This document shows positions 36,907-42,102 of a stretch of 42,102 bases of DNA, piece by piece. Within the stretch, counting starts at the first letter, position 1; each line of letters opens with the position of its first letter. A program made the translations under genes and the position numbers. Origin of the DNA: Acidobacteriota bacterium (lineage in GTDB: Bacteria; Acidobacteriota; Terriglobia; Bryobacterales; Bryobacteraceae); contig JACRKW010000113.1 in assembly GCA_016215215.1 (NCBI GenBank), positions 1-42,102 on the forward strand, written 5' to 3'. A model generated the notes under the pieces. That model made no database searches and was not told where the DNA came from. It saw only the letters and a list, made by a program, of their open reading frames with translations.

Positions 36907-38949
36907 CTAGCGGACCCACCAGTAGTAGCCGAAGATGGCGAACACGCCGGCAAGAAAGACCAGTGCGTAGGACTGGACAAAGCCGGTCTGCAGGAACCTG
37001 ACCGGATAGGAGAGCGCTCTGACCGTGAACGCGCTCAGGTTCACCAGCCCGTCGACGATCCAGGTGTCGTACCAGATCGAGATGGTGGAGACCAGCCGCG
37101 TCAGCCACGCTGTGCCGTTCACGCCGCCGTCCACCACCTTCTGATCGAACCGCGCCATCATCGAGCCGCCGCCCAGCGAAAAACCGTTGACGAACAGGAA
37201 GTCGTACAACTCGTCCACGTACCACTTGTTGTAGAGCACCGGGTGCATGGCGCCGCCGGTGGGGCGCTCAGATTCCTTCATGCGCAGGTAGATGTGCCGC
37301 GCCAGGAAGATGCCGGACAGCGCCGCGCCGATCGACAGGCCCATCAGCACCCACTCCATCGTCGTGTCATGCTGCGCCGCGCCGTGCCCGGCGGCCGCGT
37401 GCGCAACCTCCTTGCCTGTTTCAAACACCGGCGCCAGCCAGTGCTCGATGGCCTGCATGAATCCGTTCTCGCCGAATACCTTCGGCATGCCGATCCATCC
37501 GGCGCACACGCTGCCTGCCGCCAGCACCATGAGCGGCACGGTCATCGACTTGGGCGACTCATGAATGTGGTGCTTTGTGTGCTCGTCCATTCGGCCCTCG
37601 CCGTAGAAGGTCATGAACATCAGCCGCCACATGTAAAAGGCTGTCATCGCCGCGGTGCAGAAACCCACGGCCCAAAGCATCTTGCCGCCCAGCGGCGACG
37701 ACCACGATTGCCACAGGATCTCGTCCTTTGAGAAGAAGCCGGCCAGCCCCGGGATCCCCGCGATCGCCAGCGAGGCGATGAACATGGTCGCAAATGTGAT
37801 CGGAATCTTGTCCTTCAATCCGCCCATCTTCCGCATGTCCTGCTCCCCGCTCATCGCGTGGATCACCGACCCCGCGCCGAGGAAGAGCAGCGCCTTGAAG
37901 AAGGCGTGCGTGTACAGGTGGAAGACTCCCACCCAGTAGGCGCCGACGCCCACAGCCAGGAACATGTAGCCGAGCTGCGACACCGTGGAATACGCCAGCA
38001 CGCGCTTGATGTCGTTCTGGACCAGTCCGATGGAGGCCGCAAAGATGGCCGTAGCCGCGCCCACAGCCGCCACGATGTGCGACGTCTCCGGCGTCAACGC
38101 GAACAGCGCGTTCGACCTCGCGCACATGTAGACGCCGGCGGTCACCATCGTAGCCGCGTGGATCAGCGCGCTCACCGGCGTCGGGCCTTCCATCGCGTCT
38201 GGCAACCAGACGTACAACGGAATCTGCGCCGACTTTCCCGTCGCCCCGATGAACAGAAGTAGAGCAGTCAGGCTCAGGATGCCGAACACCCCGGCCTCCG
38301 GAGAGAACCTCGCCGACCGCAGGGCCTCATTCACTTCCGTGAAGCGTAGCGAGCCGGTCACCTGGAAGAGGAAAAACATCCCCAGGATGAACCCCGCGTC
38401 GCCGATGCGGTTGACGATGAATGCCTTCTTGCCCGCGTCGCCGGCGCTCTTCTTGTGGAAGTAGAAGCCAATCAGCAGGTAGGAGCACAGGCCCACGCCC
38501 TCCCAGCCCACAAACAGCAGCGCGTAATTGTTGGCCAGTACCAGCGTCAGCATGAAGAACACGAACAGATTCAGGTAGCCGAAGAATCGGTAGTAGCCGC
38601 CGTGATTCGGTCCGTGCTCGTGCGCCATATAGCCGGTGGCATAGACGTGGATCAGGAAACCGATGCCTGTCACCACCAGAATCATCACGCTCGACAGCGG
38701 GTCCAGCAGGTAACCCATGTCGACCCGCAACTGAGGCAGCCAGGGGAAAAGCACCACTTGGTGCAGTCTCTCGTGGAGCCCGGCAAGCTGGAACACCGCG
38801 CCCACTGACAGCAGAAATGAAATGAACACCGAGCCTGGGCTGATCACGCTGATCGCCGCCTTCGATAGACTCCTGCCGAAGAACAGCATCACCGCGGCGC
38901 CGCCCAGCGGGATGATCGGGATCAGCCAGATGAGGTCTAGAAAATTCAT
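36907..38949 (-). CDS. nuoL: NADH-quinone oxidoreductase subunit L
   Basis: SAQIPLYVWLPDAMEGPTPVSALIHAATMVTAGVYM; LAYSTVSQLGYMFLA; start set at MNFLDLIWLIPI (38949). Confidence 0.96.
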   Translation of the reverse strand: MNFLDLIWLIPIIPLGGAAVMLFFGRSLSKAAISVISPGSVFISFLLSVGAVFQLAGLHERLHQVVLFPWLPQLRVDMGYLLDPLSSVMILVVTGIGFLIHVYATGYMAHEHGPNHGGYYRFFGYLNLFVFFMLTLVLANNYALLFVGWEGVGLCSYLLIGFYFHKKSAGDAGKKAFIVNRIGDAGFILGMFFLFQVTGSLRFTEVNEALRSARFSPEAGVFGILSLTALLLFIGATGKSAQIPLYVWLPDAMEGPTPVSALIHAATMVTAGVYMCARSNALFALTPETSHIVAAVGAATAIFAASIGLVQNDIKRVLAYSTVSQLGYMFLAVGVGAYWVGVFHLYTHAFFKALLFLGAGSVIHAMSGEQDMRKMGGLKDKIPITFATMFIASLAIAGIPGLAGFFSKDEILWQSWSSPLGGKMLWAVGFCTAAMTAFYMWRLMFMTFYGEGRMDEHTKHHIHESPKSMTVPLMVLAAGSVCAGWIGMPKVFGENGFMQAIEHWLAPVFETGKEVAHAAAGHGAAQHDTTMEWVLMGLSIGAALSGIFLARHIYLRMKESERPTGGAMHPVLYNKWYVDELYDFLFVNGFSLGGGSMMARFDQKVVDGGVNGTAWLTRLVSTISIWYDTWIVDGLVNLSAFTVRALSYPVRFLQTGFVQSYALVFLAGVFAIFGYYWWVR

Positions 38950-38963
38950 CACGCCGCCGTCTC

Positions 38964-39275
38964 CTACCACTTCAGCAGGTCGATTTCATCGACCAGCACC
39001 GTTTCCTTGTTCCTGAACAACGCAATCAGAATGCCGAGGCCCACCGCCGCCTCCGCTACCGCCACCGTGATAATGAAGATGGCGAAAATCTGTCCGGACG
39101 CATTCCCATGCTGCTTCCCGAACGCCACCAGGTTCAGGTTCACCGCGTTCAAAATCAGTTCCAGCGACATCAGGATCACCACGGCGTTGCGCCGCATGAG
39201 GATGCCCACCGTCCCTATCAGCAGCAAAGCCGCGCTCAGCACCAGGTAGTGTTCGGGTGTGATCGGGTGCAGCAT
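38964..39275 (-). CDS. nuoK: NADH-quinone oxidoreductase subunit K
   Basis: 103 aa; GILMRRNAVVILMSLELILNAVNLNLVAFG; AVAEAAVGLGILIALFR. Confidence 0.96.
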   Translation of the reverse strand: MLHPITPEHYLVLSAALLLIGTVGILMRRNAVVILMSLELILNAVNLNLVAFGKQHGNASGQIFAIFIITVAVAEAAVGLGILIALFRNKETVLVDEIDLLKW

Positions 39276-39277
39276 CG

Positions 39278-39784
<507 letters not shown>

Positions 39785-39850
39785 GACCACGCTCCGGGTG
39801 CGCACACCCGCATCACTCGAGGCCGCTCGCCGCCACCGGCGGGAGCGGAA

Positions 39851-40306
39851 TCAGAACACGTATTTCTTGGGCTGGATGCCTTCTTCCAGGATCTGCCTGT
39901 CAAAGATCGCCCCTTCCCGCGAGTAGCTCGCCAATTCAAAATCCTGCGTCAGTTCCAGGGCGTCCACCGGACAGGCGTCCTCGCACAGCCCGCAGAACAT
40001 GCAGCGCGACGTGTCGTAAGTGAACGTCACCAGATCCTTGCGCTTGGTCTCCGGATTCCGCTCCCAACCCACCACGATCAGCGCCTCCGGACAGGCCAGC
40101 GCGCACAAGTCGCAGCAGATGCACAGCGTCTGCCCGTTCTCCGGGTTGATGTTCAGCCGAGGCGCGCCACGATACCGCTCGGCGACTTTCGGCCGCTCGA
40201 ACGGATACTGCTCAGTCACGATGTTCTTCGGATGCTGCGTCCGGAAGGTGACCCACATCCCCTGCAGCAGGTCAACAAGGAATACCTTTCTCAGGATTGT
40301 GCGCAT
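39851..40306 (-). CDS. nuoI: NADH-quinone oxidoreductase subunit I
   Basis: Two 4Fe-4S motifs CICCDLCALACPEAL and CMFCGLCEDACPVDALELT. Confidence 0.95.
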   Translation of the reverse strand: MRTILRKVFLVDLLQGMWVTFRTQHPKNIVTEQYPFERPKVAERYRGAPRLNINPENGQTLCICCDLCALACPEALIVVGWERNPETKRKDLVTFTYDTSRCMFCGLCEDACPVDALELTQDFELASYSREGAIFDRQILEEGIQPKKYVF

Positions 40307-40324
40307 GTCGCTCGGCCCGCCCTC

Positions 40325-41434
40325 TTAGCGGTCCACCTCCCCCAGCACGATATCGATGGTTCCGATGATTGCCACAAGGTCCGCCACAAGCGAACCGCGC
40401 GACATCCGGTCCAGAGCCTGCAAGTTCACAAACGACGGCGGCCGCACCCGGCAGCGGTACGGCTGGGTTGTGCCGTCACTCACGATGTAGTAGCCCAACT
40501 CGCCTTTTGGAGCCTCGATCGAAACGTAGGCTTCGCCTACCGGCGGCTTAATCACCTTCGGCACCTTGGCCGTGATCGGCCCGGTTGGCAACCCCTCCAC
40601 CGCCTGCCGGATGATGCGCACGCTCTGCCGCATCTCCTGCATCCGCACGATGTACCGGTCGTAGGTGTCGCCGTTCTCGCGCGTCGGAATCTCGAAGTCG
40701 TACTTCTCGTAGCCGCTGTATGGCAACGCCTTGCGGATGTCCCACTTGCATCCCGCCGCCCGCAGCATCGGCCCCGTTACCCCGAACGCCTTGCAGTCGG
40801 CTTCGTTCAGGATTCCGACGTTGATCAGCCGTTCTCGCCAGATGCGGTTCCCGGTGAGCAACTCCTCGTACTCGTCCACCTTCGGGAGGAAGAGGTCGCA
40901 GAAGTCCAGGCACTCCTTCTCGAACCCCTCGTAGGTCTCGTACTGCAGTCCGCCGATACGGAATGCGTGCGTTGTCAGCCGCGCCCCGCAGTACTTCTCG
41001 AAAATGTCCAGTGTGTACTCGCGTTCGCGCATGCAGTAGAACAGCGGCGTGATGGCGCCGATGTCCAGAGCGTGGGTCCCCAGCCACAGCAGGTGGCTGC
41101 CGATGCGGTTCAGCTCCGTCAGGATCACTCGCACCGCCTGCGCCCGCGCCGGCGCTTCCACGTTCAGCAGTTTTTCCACCGCCAGGCAGTAACCCAGTCC
41201 ATTCGAGACGGCCGCGATGTAGTCGATCCGGTCCACGTACGGCGCGAACATCGTGTACGTGCGGTTCTCGGCGATCTTTTCCACACCGCGGTGCAGGTAA
41301 CCGATCACGCATTCGGTCCCCAGCACCTTCTCGCCGTCCAGCTTCACAATCACCCGCAGCACGCCGTGCGTAGAGGGGTGTTGCGGCCCCATGTTCAGTA
41401 CTAGTTCCGTCGAGTCGAGAAAAGTCTCCGCCAT
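40325..41434 (-). CDS. nuoD: NADH-quinone oxidoreductase subunit D (copy 2)
   Basis: Start set at [54 protein letters not shown]. Confidence 0.95.
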   Translation of the reverse strand: MAETFLDSTELVLNMGPQHPSTHGVLRVIVKLDGEKVLGTECVIGYLHRGVEKIAENRTYTMFAPYVDRIDYIAAVSNGLGYCLAVEKLLNVEAPARAQAVRVILTELNRIGSHLLWLGTHALDIGAITPLFYCMREREYTLDIFEKYCGARLTTHAFRIGGLQYETYEGFEKECLDFCDLFLPKVDEYEELLTGNRIWRERLINVGILNEADCKAFGVTGPMLRAAGCKWDIRKALPYSGYEKYDFEIPTRENGDTYDRYIVRMQEMRQSVRIIRQAVEGLPTGPITAKVPKVIKPPVGEAYVSIEAPKGELGYYIVSDGTTQPYRCRVRPPSFVNLQALDRMSRGSLVADLVAIIGTIDIVLGEVDR

Positions 41435-41436
41435 CG

Positions 41437-42102
41437 CTATTGTCCGCTTTCGATCCCCAGGTTCTCCTGAACCCAGCGCTGGTCCATCTTGAGGATGCTG
41501 TTCACTTTCCGCAGCGGGAAACCCTCCCACTCGTCCGGCAGCAGGATCCGCCGCATGTTCGGGTGCTCGTCGAACTCGATGCCGAACATGTCGTACACTT
41601 CGCGCTCCAGCCAGTCCGCCGTCGGGTGGACCATCGTCGCCGACAGCGGCTTGTAGCCTTCGGCGATCTTGATCTTGATCCGAATCCTCTCGTTGCGGCT
41701 GAAGCTGTACACGATGTAGATCACATCGAACGGCTCTGCCCGCTCCGGCCAGTGCACGGCCGTGATGTCCACCAGGTAGTCGAAGTCGTGGGCGTCCTGC
41801 AAATGCTGGATCAGCGGCACGATTGACTCCGGCTTCGCCACCAGGAACGGCTGCCCCAGGTAGGTCAGGCACTCCGGCGCATCGCCGCCGAACTCAGCCG
41901 ACAGCGCCTCAGCCAGGTCGCTCTCCCAGGCCGTCGACGCCATCACCGCCGGAGCCTTCGGAGCCGCCGGCGCGGGCGGCTTGGCGGCTGCTGCTGCGGG
42001 AGGCTTCGCCGCCGCAACGGGCGCCGCAACGGGCGGCGTCACGGGCGCCTGCGCCGCCTCGGGTGAGGGCGCAGACTCAGGGCTGGGAGTGCCTTCTGGC
42101 TT
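41437..42102 (-). CDS. nuoC: NADH-quinone oxidoreductase subunit C (copy 2), 5' end open at window edge
   Basis: [38 protein letters not shown] signature. Reading frame stays open upstream of the tracked start (42042): [35 protein letters not shown]... Confidence 0.9.
   Translation of the reverse strand, partial: KPEGTPSPESAPSPEAAQAPVTPPVAAPVAAAKPPAAAAAKPPAPAAPKAPAVMASTAWESDLAEALSAEFGGDAPECLTYLGQPFLVAKPESIVPLIQHLQDAHDFDYLVDITAVHWPERAEPFDVIYIVYSFSRNERIRIKIKIAEGYKPLSATMVHPTADWLEREVYDMFGIEFDEHPNMRRILLPDEWEGFPLRKVNSILKMDQRWVQENLGIESGQ

Noticed and set aside
35540-37225. 561-aa minus-strand ORF overlapping nuoM and nuoL
   Set aside because: Out-of-frame shadow of nuoM/nuoL; Arg/Gly/His-rich with no transmembrane or domain signature.

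Overview
The window reads as a high-GC bacterial chromosome fragment. Gene content and the Ig-repeat secreted proteins suggest an Acidobacteriota (Solibacter/Bryobacter-like) lineage; this is an inference from content, not a database result. It begins inside one complex I (nuo) cluster: minus strand nuoA-C-D-E-F-G, with nuoG running off the left edge and no nuoB between nuoA and nuoC. It ends inside a second complex I cluster: minus strand nuoC-D-I-J-K-L-M-N-H, with nuoC open at the right edge. Between them are thiS, a MerR regulator, an S41/PDZ protease, a long-form guaA, mutL, a five-gene efflux operon (three HlyD/MFP adaptors, an FtsX/MacB-type permease with a disrupted N-terminus, and a TolC-like protein, with no ATPase gene visible), recG, rsmD, a nine-repeat putative-Ig protein, a small Ig-like/TM protein, a Gfo/Idh/MocA oxidoreductase, an apparent murB / beta-propeller / mini-FGE operon, a DUF2461 protein, a NapH-like polyferredoxin and a DinB-fold protein. 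No rRNA, tRNA, CRISPR array or transposon was recognised. The best leads are the two partial, overlapping complex I gene sets (two nuoC, two nuoD, nuoB missing from the A-C junction), the three-adaptor efflux operon with large Gly-rich insertions in two adaptors, and two apparent internal deletions (permease TM1 and one Ig repeat).
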